Shown here: piece by piece, positions 32,691 through 43,689 of the stretch
Layout: each line of letters begins with the position of its first letter
Position numbering within the stretch: the stretch's first letter is position 1
Assembly (NCBI RefSeq): GCF_037975245.1
Contig: NC_092570.1
Location: 3,566,001 to 3,630,000 of the forward strand
Reading direction: 5' to 3'
From: Apostichopus japonicus
Taxonomy: Eukaryota > Echinodermata > Holothuroidea > Aspidochirotida > Stichopodidae
DNA length: 64,000 nucleotides
Program-made: the position numbers and the translations under genes
Notes under the pieces: generated by a model
The model's input: only the letters and a program-made list of their open reading frames with translations
The model's database searches: none
What the model was told of the DNA's origin: nothing

Positions 32691-35600
32691 AATGTCATTG
32701 TACAGAAATGCAGTGTTTATAGCCAAAGGACTCAGAGAGTTCGGACAGTAAGTGTACCATTGTCATCTCATGCTCTGATATTAATCTTTTGAATGTTTAC
32801 ATTGTTCAATTGTATGTAGGTGGAACTAAGAGGACCCTATCAAATTATAAGGGCAAATTCTATTGGAATGTTCTGTCAAAGCTTGTTTGATACAGTAATG
32901 CAATAACAGTATGTTAGGCTCCATCAAGATGTAAATCTTTTGCAAGATTGTACTAACTCCTGTGGATGATAGATTCAAGTACAGCTGCATAGATCAGCTT
33001 TCATTGTGTTGTTGTACTGCAAGAGAGATTGAGTTAATGTCAGGTTTTTTTACTTACTACTCAAACAAGATCTATTGTTTATCACTCATCCTTGTTTTTG
33101 TTATTTACAATATTTTTGCTGTCTACTCTTTTGGTATATAATTGTTAAAAATTATATATATTGCATTTTTTGGCTTTACCCCTCTTTTTCAAAACTTTCA
33201 GAAGTGGACACGTCAAAGCGTCAAAGTCGTTTAACACAGAAGATTTGAATGTCGACGCCTCTGCAGAGTCATACATGATCACTGGTGCCAACAGTGGGAT
33301 TGGATACAGTACAGCTTTGGCTATTGCAAAGAAAGGTAATATCAGACAAGATGCTTTGGTGTGTTTACATGTGCAAATGTGCTCATATTGAGTACTCATA
33401 CAAGATACAGAGAATAGTTTATAAGGGATTAGTTTACTGGTCAATGTCTAAGATTGTACTGATCAGTCACGAAGGTCTGGAATTCCCACTTATGACAGGT
33501 AATCAGGTATACAGCCTTATATGTGTATGATGAGAGCTTAGACAAGATATATAATATAATATATAATTGTATTTATTGGTTGATGTCTCAGAGTATACTG
33601 ATCAGACAAGAAGTTCTAGAATTCCCACTTCTGACACCATGTTTGAATGTTTATGTGAATAGTGAGTATTTAGACATCTTGAGTAAAATATATTATTGTA
33701 TTTACTGATCGATGTCTCAGAGTATACTGATCAGACAAGAGGTCTAGACTTCTCACACCTTGTTTAAATGTTTATGTGAATAATGTAGAACTTAGACAAG
33801 ATATGGAATTACAATGATCAGACGAGAAGTTCAAGAATTCCCTACTCTGACACCATGTATACAAGCTTATGTGAATAAATAGAACTTAGACTTGATAGAG
33901 TATAATTTATCTATAAGTGTGTAGTTACTGGTCAATTTCTCAAAGTATACTGATCAGATAATTCAGATCAGTTCTGCAGGACATGTATACTCTTCTGCTT
34001 TATTTGCACAGTGACATGTTGACAGACATATAAACAGTGACAGGTTGTGAGTATACACAAGCTTTCTATCTTTATTGTTAATGTTTGTGTTTTATTTCAT
34101 TTGTATCAGGTGGTACTGTACATATGGTTTGCAGGAACAAAGAAAGAGGAGAAACTGCTCAGAAGGCTATTATAGATGAATCCCAAAATATGGTATAATC
34201 TTTTACTTTTTTCTCTTGATCCAATTTTCATATTCCATCTTCAATCTTTATCATGAGCGTTTGCTGTATCATTTTTGTATTTATAAAACAGAGAACTTAT
34301 TCATGCTCTTTGATATGTATAAACTAATTACGATAAATCTCTGTTTGTTTTATTATGACTGCCCCAGAATTTGTTTAACCTGTATCTGTACCTGCTAAAT
34401 ATCATAATATTTCTTTACAGACCAATCCACACAACATGCAATTTACTGTAATAGCTAGGTACAGTATCTTAATGACAATGGAACCATCCAGGCCCCAAAT
34501 CGTAGTCAGTGATATGTTTAAGGGCGCAAGGAATGACTGTGACATTAATCTAACACTTCAACATAAAAAAGCGCCTTTTCCATTGAAGTAACGTTCAGCC
34601 ACCGGGATATATCCCCCGTCAAGGGTTTTTGTCAATCTTTTTTTCGGTCTTCTCTGCAGAATGTGCACCTTCATCTTGTGGACATGTTGGATACAAGAAG
34701 AGTCTTTCAATTTGCAACAGAATTTGTGGATGAAGATAAACAATTAAATGTCCTGGTAAGAAGGAATTGTATTGTTGGAAATTGAAAATTGAAAATTCAT
34801 ATGGAGGATTTTTTTCCAGTGGTAGTTAAAGGTTCATTGGAGTAAGTATAGAAGTAAACTGTTTGTTGCTCCAGATGTAACCTGTCATTAAAAAAGAAAC
34901 TGTTTGAATAAAAATTAGCGATTCTAAAACTTCATTGGGGTCAGTCACACGTGCGGTAAGGTAAGGTTGGAATTAGTATTTTTCTATTCATTTTCTTTGG
35001 GTACTAGAGAGGCAGTATGGGTGTATGGGACGAGACTGTTTTTCACTGTCAAACTCTGCAATCATATAAAAATCATGTTGACACAGTTTTTATTCCAAAG
35101 AAATCGTTGCCCACTAAACATATTCCTTAAATGTTTCAAGTTTCAAGGCAAAATCAATAAGAAGATTATACTTGCCTATTGCTGTTGGATCATCTGCCCA
35201 GATCACATCACAGCTAATCCCCTACAGTTATCCAACTTCTCGATGTACTAGTTGAATGCAGGGATGTAGCCAGGGGGGAGCAGGGGGAGCAACTGCTCCC
35301 CCCTTTCAGTGTCAAAAAAAATTTAAAACTGTTGTTTTTTAGCATGGTATTTTGTCAGCGCTCTTTTGATCATGAATACTCGTCAGTTCGGTTAACTCGA
35401 TTATAATCGTTATAACATTCAGGCCTAATGATTCAGCTACTTACTTAGTTTGGCAGATTCAATTAGCTAAATTGAGCCTATAGCCTATTACAAGCCTACA
35501 GTTGGCCACTGCAAAATAAAATACATATATCCTACCTAACCGCACTCGATGGAGTGTCACAAACTGTATGCACAACGACGACGACAACGTACATTCTCAT

Positions 35601-37365
35601 CCTTTCTATGATTCGTCAGAAGTTGCTGCGCGAACAGCATGTTATACGTGATACACGTTCCTATAAATAATTATTACACTGCGATAACAATATTTGTGTT
35701 TAGGCCACTGCACATCTGGCTGTCTTACAAAATATGAAAGTTTATATTGTCCATCAGTTAAGTTCGTCAAATGTATTAAAGTCCAGACATTGGACAATAA
35801 ACAAGAAACATCCTACTGGAAAAATTATAAAAGAGCACTCAGTTTGTCTTTCTGATATAATATGTAAAAGAACATATGAAAGAATTTGTAACAGGAAACA
35901 AAATCTGCTGATAATATGATATCATATGATGATGATGAAACTGGCAAAATATTGCACCAGATCGCATCTAAGGACCTTCAATTGTTCAAAAACACCCCCT
36001 CCCCTTAGACCCCTCCCCCATCTATTTTCTATCATATGTCTGTGTATGTGCGTTAACCATTACCAGCATTTGTTATGTTCAGGTCAACAATGCCGGAGTC
36101 ATGTTTGGAAGCCTAGAATTTACAGAGGAGGGATTAGAGAAGAATTTTGTAGTCAACTCCCTCGGGACCTACGTCTTGACGGATACCTTGATTCCATTAC
36201 TCTCAAAGAATGAAAATCCTAGAGTGGTAAGATATACATGCTTTTAGCCTGACTTAATTTAACACATCATGGCTGAATATAAATTGTACAGTTAGAGATA
36301 TGCTTCCTCCAAATGAACATAGTCATGCAAGCTATCACAACAGCAATGCTTCTGTTTGACTTATGAAAGACATAACAAAGGGGGAAAAAAGAGATTAGAG
36401 AGAAAATACACTGAAACGTTGATGCTCTGATTCGTGATTTTTAACAAAAGTTGATAAACATCCCACAATTTGAAGGGGATATTATTATGATCTGTGATCA
36501 GTGAAATGTTACAAATTTTGGCTCTATGATGGAAGAACAATAGCTCCATTAACGATTGTGCAAACCGCTTTATACTGACTGCCATTTTAATGTATGCAAC
36601 AATTTTAATTGGCTCTAATATCTACAGTCCAAACAGAGTATCAGACTTGTTCAAAATTGTACGAGCTGGTTCCATTATGTGCATGCTACACTATTTCTTT
36701 TGCAAATCCATTGTGGATAACATTGATCCGCCAAATGCATGGTCAGATGTAGCACATGCTTTGTTTTTTTTTTAAATTAATTACCACTGGTATCATACCC
36801 AAACCATAACCTTGTCAATGATAACCTCTTGTGGTTTGTATTTCAGGAATGGAGATGTGATAACTCCTTTTTTATTCATCCAGATAAGCTTTCATTCTAG
36901 TGGAATGTATCCTATGAAAACTAAATATTAAATGAAGGGACCTTGATTCCTTTTTTTCAGATAACAGTTTCCTCTGGTGGGATGTACACCATGAAATTAG
37001 ACTTGAATAATTTACAGAGCAGAAAGGGATCTTTCGATGGAACATTTACCTATGCTCATCAAAAGGTGAGAAGGAAAGGTTTCACTCTTTTTTTCATACT
37101 ATGCACCCTGACAAGATAATCAAGAGTCCTAACTTCCTTGACCTTGCTGTATAAATGCTAGAATGATAGTTTATTCTTAATCCTGGGAGAAAAAAAGTAA
37201 CAACAATTTGTAAACCATTTTAAACATAAATGCATTTACAAAAGAAAAAAACCCACACCCATCTTCACAGTTTATTTTCACAGCCCTTTCATCACATTCT
37301 TCTTTTCAACTCACTGCCCTTTTGTTTTGCATAATTCTTAATTGTATTCACTATTCAATAGGCTA

Positions 37366-37413
<48 letters not shown>

Positions 37414-38682
37414 CGTGTTCTTAGTGTTAACCTTACTCTGCTCCTACCTGTCTTAAACTCTATAACATATGCACTTTCCTGTCTTATCTAAAATACATTA
37501 CTGAAATGTTTTAACACCGTGCCCCTCGGTTCTCCTTTGAAGAATCTAAGTTCCTGCCAGGATCCTGTCATGCCCCTTTTTTAAAGTTTGATACTCTTTT
37601 CCTACACAGGCTTTCTGTCTTTGCAGTAGATAAAAGCAGTTTGTTAACAGTTTTGTTTCTATCTTTAAATGTCCAGTAAAGTACTCAATTTTCATATTCG
37701 ATGTGTATTTGTGCAATTTTGTGTCAAAAACTTCTCCCAAACGGCTCCGCCGATTTTCTTCACACTTGGTGGTAAGGTACCACAGGGGTGCACCCTAGTG
37801 TCTTTCTATAACTCCAAGGGTAAACATCGAATTGACATAGAACCTTCACAGGTACAATGGAAATGTCAAGTAGTACCAAATTTGCGGTTGCCATGGGAAC
37901 TGAGGTCAAGTGCCACATGGTTGAAGGTCAAAATGTTAATTTTCAGTGCAATTTCATCTCAAAAACTTTTCTTAACAGATGGAAGGATTTTCACATGCAA
38001 TGTGCATTTGTTTGGTTAAGAGGACGATAATTTTTGATCGTAGCAAGGTTTGATACAAAAGTGTTTAAAATTGATTTTTTTTTTTTTTTTTTCCCTGTAT
38101 CTCTTCTAACGGCAGAGACAACAAGTTATAATGACAGAGCAGTGGGGAAAGAAGTATCCCAATATTCACTTTTATTCAATGCATCCTGGTTGGGCAGATA
38201 CACCCAGTGTAAGAACCTCCATGCCAGGTTTCTACAAAAGATTCAAGAATATGCTGAGAACTCCAGACGGTGGTGCTGATACGGTCGTTTGGCTCGCTCT
38301 ATCCAAAGCTGCACTCGATCAAGCGAATGGTCAATTTTACCTAGGTTAGTGTGTTCATTTTCTACACTCTCATATATACGTTTGATTTAGTACGTAATAC
38401 TCGGTCGGATTGTCATCGAAGCAAGTTGGTCTGTTGTATAAACATTCGATAAATTAAAATTTAATTAAATTTACAAAGTAAGTATACCAGATTAAGAATT
38501 TCCTGCCTCTCCAGAAATCATGTCCAGATTCTTGTTCTCTTGTTTTTTCGTTGATAGATCGAAAAGCTCAATCTTTACATCTGACTTTTGCGGCCACCAA
38601 GAGTTCTGAAGAAGAACATCAACAACTGATGACAAGTTTGGATGAAATTGCAGAGCAATTCAAGACAACTTCAAGTACATGA
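32679..38682 (+). CDS. DHRS12: DHRS12: short-chain dehydrogenase/reductase family member 12 (complete, 8 coding exons)
   Basis: Coding exons 32692-32747, 33202-33335, 34110-34192, 34660-34755, 36083-36226, 36961-37065, 38116-38344 and 38558-38682 join to 323 codons plus TGA; human DHRS12 is about 317. It starts MSLYRNAVFIAKGLREFGQ, nearly identical to the family. SDR hallmarks: TGANSGIG cofactor loop, NNAG, catalytic Ser in TVSSGGM, and YxxxK as YAHQK. Family-specific HFYSMHPGWADTPSVR follows. SDRs use NAD(P)H; the substrate of DHRS12 is poorly known. A single exon boundary lies between the Tyr/Lys motif and RQQVIMTEQW. All junctions are GT-AG and phases agree. No signal peptide or transmembrane segment is obvious. 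Confidence 0.96.
32692..32747 (+). CDS. DHRS12: DHRS12 coding exon 1
   Basis: ATG at 32692; MSLYRNAVFIAKGLREFG. Exon begins at 32679 after TTTTGCAG; donor GTAAGT. Confidence 0.93.
33202..33335 (+). CDS. DHRS12: DHRS12 coding exon 2 (cofactor loop)
   Basis: Encodes SGHVKASKSFNTEDLNVD and MITGANSGIGYSTALAIAKK (TGxxxGxG). Donor GTAATA. Confidence 0.94.
33432..33975 (+). repeat. Minisatellite in DHRS12 intron 2 (about 110-145 bp units, about 4.5 copies)
   Basis: Repeated blocks: ACTGGTCAATGTCT, AGTATACTGATCAGACAAGA, GAATTCCCACTTCTGACACC and TGTTTATGTGAATA. Units diverge by substitutions and short indels. Confidence 0.8.
34110..34192 (+). CDS. DHRS12: DHRS12 coding exon 3
   Basis: Encodes GTVHMVCRNKERGETAQKAI, with the Arg after strand beta2 typical of NADP-preferring SDRs. 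Confidence 0.94.
34660..34755 (+). CDS. DHRS12: DHRS12 coding exon 4
   Basis: Encodes NVHLHLVDMLDTRRVFQFAT ... QLNVL; the VDM follows the SDR D-V/L pattern near the adenine ring. Confidence 0.93.
35262..35345 (+). mobile_element. Left end of a CAGGGATGTAGCCAGG-type element (partial)
   Basis: Begins CAGGGATGTAGCCAGGGGGG with a GGGAGCA...TGCTCCC inverted pair just inside. The right terminus was not found. It lies in a DHRS12 intron. Confidence 0.45.
36083..36226 (+). CDS. DHRS12: DHRS12 coding exon 5 (NNAG)
   Basis: Encodes VNNAGVMFGSLEFTEEGLEK and NSLGTYVLTDTLIPLL. 48 codons, phase 0 to 0. Confidence 0.95.
36961..37065 (+). CDS. DHRS12: DHRS12 coding exon 6 (catalytic Ser, Tyr, Lys)
   Basis: Encodes ITVSSGGMYTMKLDLNNLQ ... 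YAHQK. Contains the catalytic Ser and YxxxK. Confidence 0.95.
37364..37412 (+). repeat. (GTCT)n microsatellite
   Basis: About 11 uninterrupted tetranucleotide units in a DHRS12 intron. Confidence 0.95.
37690..38035 (+). repeat. Possible interspersed repeat in DHRS12 intron 6
   Basis: GC content and texture differ from the flanks (TGTCAAAAACTTCTCCCAAA ... TTCACACTTGGTGG ... CATCTCAAAAACTTTTCTTA). An internal near-duplication of the CAAAAACTT block suggests a repeat. I see no second copy in the window. Confidence 0.35.
38116..38344 (+). CDS. DHRS12: DHRS12 coding exon 7
   Basis: Encodes RQQVIMTEQWGKKYPNIHFY, HPGWADTPSVRTSMPGF and GGADTVVWLALSKAAL. Donor GTTAGT is slightly weak. Confidence 0.95.
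38558..38682 (+). CDS. DHRS12: DHRS12 terminal coding exon
   Basis: Encodes DRKAQSLHLTFATKSSEEEH ... AEQFKTTSST and TGA at 38680-38682; matches the DRKPVSTHLPLA tail of human DHRS12. Confidence 0.94.
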
Positions 38683-38833
38683 TGTGATTTTTAAGTATCT
38701 GTAACACATTCTTGGTTACCCTCAGTGGTTATGGATACTATCATTCTGTGGGATTATCCTGTCCCTCTCATTGTCATTCCATGTGATGTCTAGGATTAAG
38801 AGGGTAAATCTACCCTATATTACCCATCTAGAT

Positions 38834-39236
38834 CAGGGTTGTCCAACCTACGGCCCGCAGGCCACAGTCCGGCCCGCCGCAGGGTTGCGTTGGGCCTGCC
38901 AGAGATGCTCTACGGTGCAAAATTTTAGTGAGCAGATTTATTGATAACAATTTGAAGCTATATATAATCAATCATTGGAACCTTCTGGGTCCAAAAAACT
39001 GCATACAGGTCAGTTTGTGTGACACTCTCTCAGCGGACGGGGGGGGGGGGGGGCGGCTGATCTTTATTCATCTGTTTTATCAGGAAGAAAAATAATTCAG
39101 TGCGCTCTGCGCTCACATTTTGTTGCCTTAGGCTTCGGGCAAAAAATTGAAAAATCGAGCATAGGGTTCATGCGGCCCCCTCTTTCATCATAATCATTCA
39201 ATGTGGCCCTCCTCTGCAAGAGGTTGGACAACCCTG
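38834..39236. mobile_element. 403-bp hAT-like nonautonomous DNA transposon (MITE)
   Basis: Perfect 16-bp terminal inverted repeats CAGGGTTGTCCAACCT and AGGTTGGACAACCCTG, with perfect 8-bp flanking duplication ATCTAGAT at 38826-38833 and 39237-39244. The 8-bp duplication and CAGGG.TGTCCAA terminus fit the hAT superfamily. Internal CGGCCCGC blocks, no transposase. Confidence 0.93.
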
Positions 39237-39244
39237 ATCTAGAT

Positions 39245-39660
39245 GGTATAAGATTCCTCTTAGGAAGATTCCTCATCATACCCTACATTTGGCAAGCCAA
39301 GCAATTACTTGTACTTAGATTCAATAAATTGAGTTACTTGCAGCATGTTTATCCATTCAAGTACCTCCTTTGGGTTGATTTAACTTCTCCTACATTTGGC
39401 CTACCAAGCAATCATCACTGGTATTTGTTTTATTAAATGTGAGGTACTTGCAGCATATTATCCACATTAGTACCTCGTTTGGGTTTATCCTACCTCATGT
39501 TTCAACTTCATGTCCTACATCAGGCCTATACCTAGCAATAACTGGTATGTCTATTAATGATTTGAGGTACTTGTAGCATATTATCCATTTAGGTACCTCA
39601 TTTGAGTTGTTTCAGGATTTTTGCCTCAATATAGCCTACCTAGCAGTTGCCCGGATTTGT
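39245..39660 (+). repeat. Degenerate tandem repeat downstream of the MITE, about 110-130 bp unit
   Basis: GAGGTACTTGCAGCATATTATCC-like and TACCTCNTTTGGGTT-like blocks recur near 39333, 39441, 39565 with CTACATTTGGC/CTACATCAGGC between. Confidence 0.6.
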
Positions 39661-42280
39661 ATTCATGAATAACTGATGTAACACAATATGTATCATATCA
39701 TCAGTATCAAGATTATATTTTGATTTATTTCTGGTTACTATGGTGATCTGATGTAATACCAAGATGATAAATTAATTTATACATATCTAGGTTTTGTTTA
39801 AGTTTACGTAAAGTAATGGTTTTGTAGGGTGATGATTGTTGATACAAGCATATGTGTAGATGAAACACAGAAACCTGTGGATTTGTTAGGATTCTCTCTG
39901 GTGCTCCTTATAAACAGCATCATAAACAAACGTAACGCTTAAAGGATTCTGGTCACACAATTTCAAGGGGCAGTGGAACATGTGACATTAATTTGAAGGG
40001 GGAAGATCACAAGGTTGCATCAAAATGTTTGAACGAAATGAATCATTTGTGCATTCCATACCTTAAATTTCAGTATTAAAATGTTTCAACAAAAGAACCC
40101 TTTTCAATTACACATATATCTTTATTTTTCAAAACAAAACATAAAAACGGTACTTTTTTATAATAGAAGTGAAATAATGGACACTTCTGCGGGTTTTAAC
40201 TATTGTTGGGGGCACATGCCCTCATTTCTCCTAGCTCTGTTGTCCCTGACTCTTTTTTTTAATTTGATTTATAAGATTTATTGTCAATCCATTGTAATAG
40301 TTGTCATACGTACTTAAAATATGAGTGCAATTTAGTTCAGCAGTGCTACCTTGATACCATTAAATTGTTTTCTTCATGCAGCTGTTATATTTGTTAATGA
40401 ATAATAATGATGTCATGAATAATAATAATGTCATGAACAATAATACGTCAATACAATTGTAAAACGTAATATTTTTCCATGTTCTGGAATTATTTCTCTC
40501 CATTGTGTCTAAGTTTTCTAGTGAACAATGCCAGTGGTTCATGAATTGCCACCGCTGTGTAAAGGCTAATTCAAAGTTTGTTGTCAGTTCCTAGGAAAGG
40601 GTCACTCCCTGCCAAAGGGACTTGGTATTTTGACACACTGTAGGTGCCATGTATTCAGCTTAGGCTAGAGCCTAACGCTATGTAGGTGTTATGGACCAAA
40701 CTTAGGTTATGGCCTAACACAGTAATACTATATGGGTCAGTTTGGGCTAGCAGACTAACACACCATGGCTACATGGATGACTATTTTTGACTTCCATAAT
40801 TATACCCTGACCTGAAACTGTTGGCTAATCGATACTCAGGATTTATTACTCTGTAGCATTCAATTTTCGACTGCGAAAAAAAGTAACTGATTAGTAAATG
40901 TTTAGTAAATGAATATCGTACGCTCGACAAGTTTTTTATGTTCTTTATAGTTCTAACATTGTATGCTCCTTTAAGGTCAAACCGATGATGACGTCATCTC
41001 CTCGGTGCAGGCCTTAATATTAATGTATATATATTCTTTTATAATTTCTAATAAATCGACCAACAAACATTTTGCACAAGTTACAGGACACAAGTATTGT
41101 GCCCATCCATATTTTTAACTTTTCTTTGTTTATCACCCCCACATGGGTCACCGGTATGGAGCACGCTTGGACAGAATTTAGATATTAACTAAACAAAATG
41201 AACAGTTTTGTTGTCCTTAATTGATTCGCAAGAACTGCAAGGCTATGCAAAAATGAAGGGGAAAAAATCATTTTGAAATGGCTAATTTCGTTTGGTCTGT
41301 TTCTTCTAAATAGCTAAAGTATGTTAAATCTCAAACCGACAAAGAGACGGTTGCTTAGTTTGGTTTGTTTCAACGGAAAATGTCAACGAAGGTATACCTC
41401 CCTGATGCTAGGAGGGATTACTTCATCAAATGCTCATGACGTCATCGAAGTCGATGGTCCTTTAGTTTCGAAAGATCCCGTATACTTGTCCACAAATTCT
41501 TGCAAAATAATGGTAGCGAATAATCACATGTATAAAAAGCTTATATATAGAAAGGAAAAGATAGGAGGAGGGGGGGGGGAGCGGGTACACTGAAATTATA
41601 TCATCCTAAGTAGTGTTTCGTCTCAAAAGATGAATTTTATTTTCATCAACGCAAACCTTATTGATAGGTAGTTGTTTCGTACGAATAATCAAGTAACTAT
41701 AAGCTAAATACACAATGAATTCCACTCGAACCGTTCGAAAAAACTTTTCCGACTAAGCACACTAAGTTGTTGATAATTAGGCCTATACCTTACCAAGTTG
41801 ATGACACTAATACACTTTCGATCGTTCATATTTACCGTTTATACGATGTATGTAGCATTAATACTATAAACTTAAACATCAAGCATTTACTTAGTGATAT
41901 AAGCTTTATATGATTTGGGTTTCAATATTTGGATGCCAATACTTCGAAACACAGGAAACTTGAAAGGAGAAAACCTTGAACAAATTTGATTTCTCAGCAC
42001 AATCTGTATTCTTTTTTTTTTTAATTTAAAGCAATTCTTACTCTTTAGATTATCAATATAAATTGAGGGAAAAAGAAAAAAAGTTGTCTCGGTTTTAAAT
42101 TTATATATTTATGCATGAAATGTCGAATTTTTGAAATCCCTTCCCTGCCACTTTCTTGATTGTAATTGAATGAAACTGACGCTTGATCCCTGGTTCAACG
42201 GTTTGCAAGATATTGTGGCTTAATTGTGACTGGCGCCCCACTAAAGAAATGGCTTTACAGGGATTGCCTATACAACTAAA

Positions 42281-42370
42281 GGCTGGATAGCTCAGTTGGT
42301 GGAGCAGTTGGTCTTGTAGCCCAACGGTCACTGGTTTGAAATCAATTTCTTTGCACATTTCCCTTGATGA
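42281..42370 (+). mobile_element. tRNA-like SINE head, family 2, copy 2
   Basis: GGATAGCTCAGTTGGTGGAG (A box), GGTCTTGTAGCCC (anticodon-arm-like, loop TGT) and GGTCACTGGTTTGAAATC (B box). The 3' side cannot pair with the 5' acceptor strand, so it is not a clean tRNA gene. The tail AATTTCTTTGC matches the 14229 copy. Confidence 0.6.
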
Positions 42371-43363
42371 TATAAATTTCTCAGTTTTCTGTTGATTATC
42401 TACTTACATCCATTTAAATCGAGACAGAAACTTGTACCTGTAAATCTGTAACCCATTGTTCAGTATTCATGGAAGTGTTCCGCAACTCTTTAGAGACCTT
42501 CATTTTTCAAAACACCAATTCCATGAAACCCCAATTCTTCTTTCATTCTCCCACGTAAAGAATAATTTCACGATGTCTCTCACTGTCTCATAAAAGACAG
42601 CAACTTCCAAACTGAAATCTGGAAGGAGTGTCTAAGTGAGAATATGTCCAGAAAATCATGAATGAACACGAAGACTAAATGCTAGAAGTGACGAGAAAAA
42701 AAATGATTTAATGGTTATTAACATTGGCCTTGCTTCGGCTGAAAGACCCAGACAACTCGGTCTCTTGACACAGCATATTGGAAACCTCAAAACAGGTAAC
42801 CCTTCATCTTGAAAGTGCCTTACATTTGACCTCTTTCCTTTTTTATCTAGTGTACTTCATTTGAGTTTAGTGAACTTTGCCGACCAAATGCAAAATTGCT
42901 GATTTACAACAAAGCAACAGTAATTTATCAAGTATCGGTCCTATGAAACGTCACAGAAAACTATTCAGTACAATGTCTCAACTTACACTAGTAAGGGGAA
43001 AACAACAGACAAGTGAAAGAATGTTTCATGTCTTAAAGTTTTACAAGATGTGAAGATCACCTCCTTTCACATTCATTAGAAACAATATCAGACCACAAAA
43101 TCACCTGACATTGTCTAACATCAAGATATGATACATGTTGTTTCATTCGATGTGGTTATTGGAAACGTTTATATTTGGTAATACTAAGGAATACTGGCAA
43201 TTGTGTGAGTTCACATAGAAGTGATGCAGTTTGATTCAATCGAGGGTTAACCGTTTGTTTGGTTTTGCAAATGGAACACCAGGGAAGGGGTCTACAGAGT
43301 GCTGTTATCCTGATTTTTTATAGGCAATTATTCATTATGCCTTAATTTTATTTTTTATTCTAG

Positions 43364-43689
43364 TTTCTAACATTCAGATCAGTGACTTTGAAGGAAATTT
43401 CGATTATCCAGATTAAAGAAATGTACTAACATGGTTCTTCTCTCTGCGGGGACAGGACTCACTCCAATGATCCGTTTGATTAGCCAGACCACAACGGGGA
43501 AACTTCAGAAAAGGTGCATTGATAAATTTATTAAAACTCTGGTTTTAAGGTATAGTGGGTGGGGGAGAATTGTGTTTAATTCAAAATATTCCTTCCATTT
43601 ACAGTTGCATCAAATTACTTTTCTTCAACAAGACTGAGAGTGACATTTTATGGAGAAGTGAAATGGAGCAATTGGAGCAGCAAAAAAAA
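43364..43689 (+). pseudogene. CYB5R4-like two-exon fragment, frameshifted
   Basis: Exon-like piece 1 (43364-43513) holds SDFEGNFDYPD in one frame, then LKKCTNMVLLSAGTGLTPMI in the next. Piece 2 (43605-43689) reads CIKLLFFNKTESDILWRSEM. The intron between is 91 bp, GT-AG, with matching phase. These match the FAD/NADH-binding region of cytochrome b5 reductase 4 (EGNF ... LLAAGTGFTPM ... MFFNKTEDDIIWRS). A TAA after YPD needs a one-base shift to restore colinearity; an acceptor at ATTATCCAG would avoid it. No other CYB5R4 exon was found within several kb on either side, so a broken partial duplicate is likeliest. Confidence 0.7.

Larger units (their letters stand above)
38683..43363. other. DHRS12 3' UTR and intergenic repeats
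   Basis: The UTR end is unclear; AATAAA at 39323 lies beyond the MITE. Between 39240 and 39640 a loose repeat of GAGGTACTTG/CAGCAT and CCTACCTAGCA blocks recurs about four times. The remainder is AT-rich; a tRNA-like element lies at 42281. No credible exon was found. Confidence 0.5.

Noticed and set aside
37669-38019. 116-residue frame in DHRS12 intron 6
   Set aside because: No domain or splice phase fitting DHRS12; looks like interspersed repeat sequence.
41321-41593. 90-residue frame
   Set aside because: No recognisable domain, no splice signals, ends in a G-run; probably chance.
42281-42345. Functional tRNA-Thr gene
   Set aside because: The acceptor stem does not pair, the T-arm is degraded (GGTTTGAAATC), and there is no pol III terminator at the right place.
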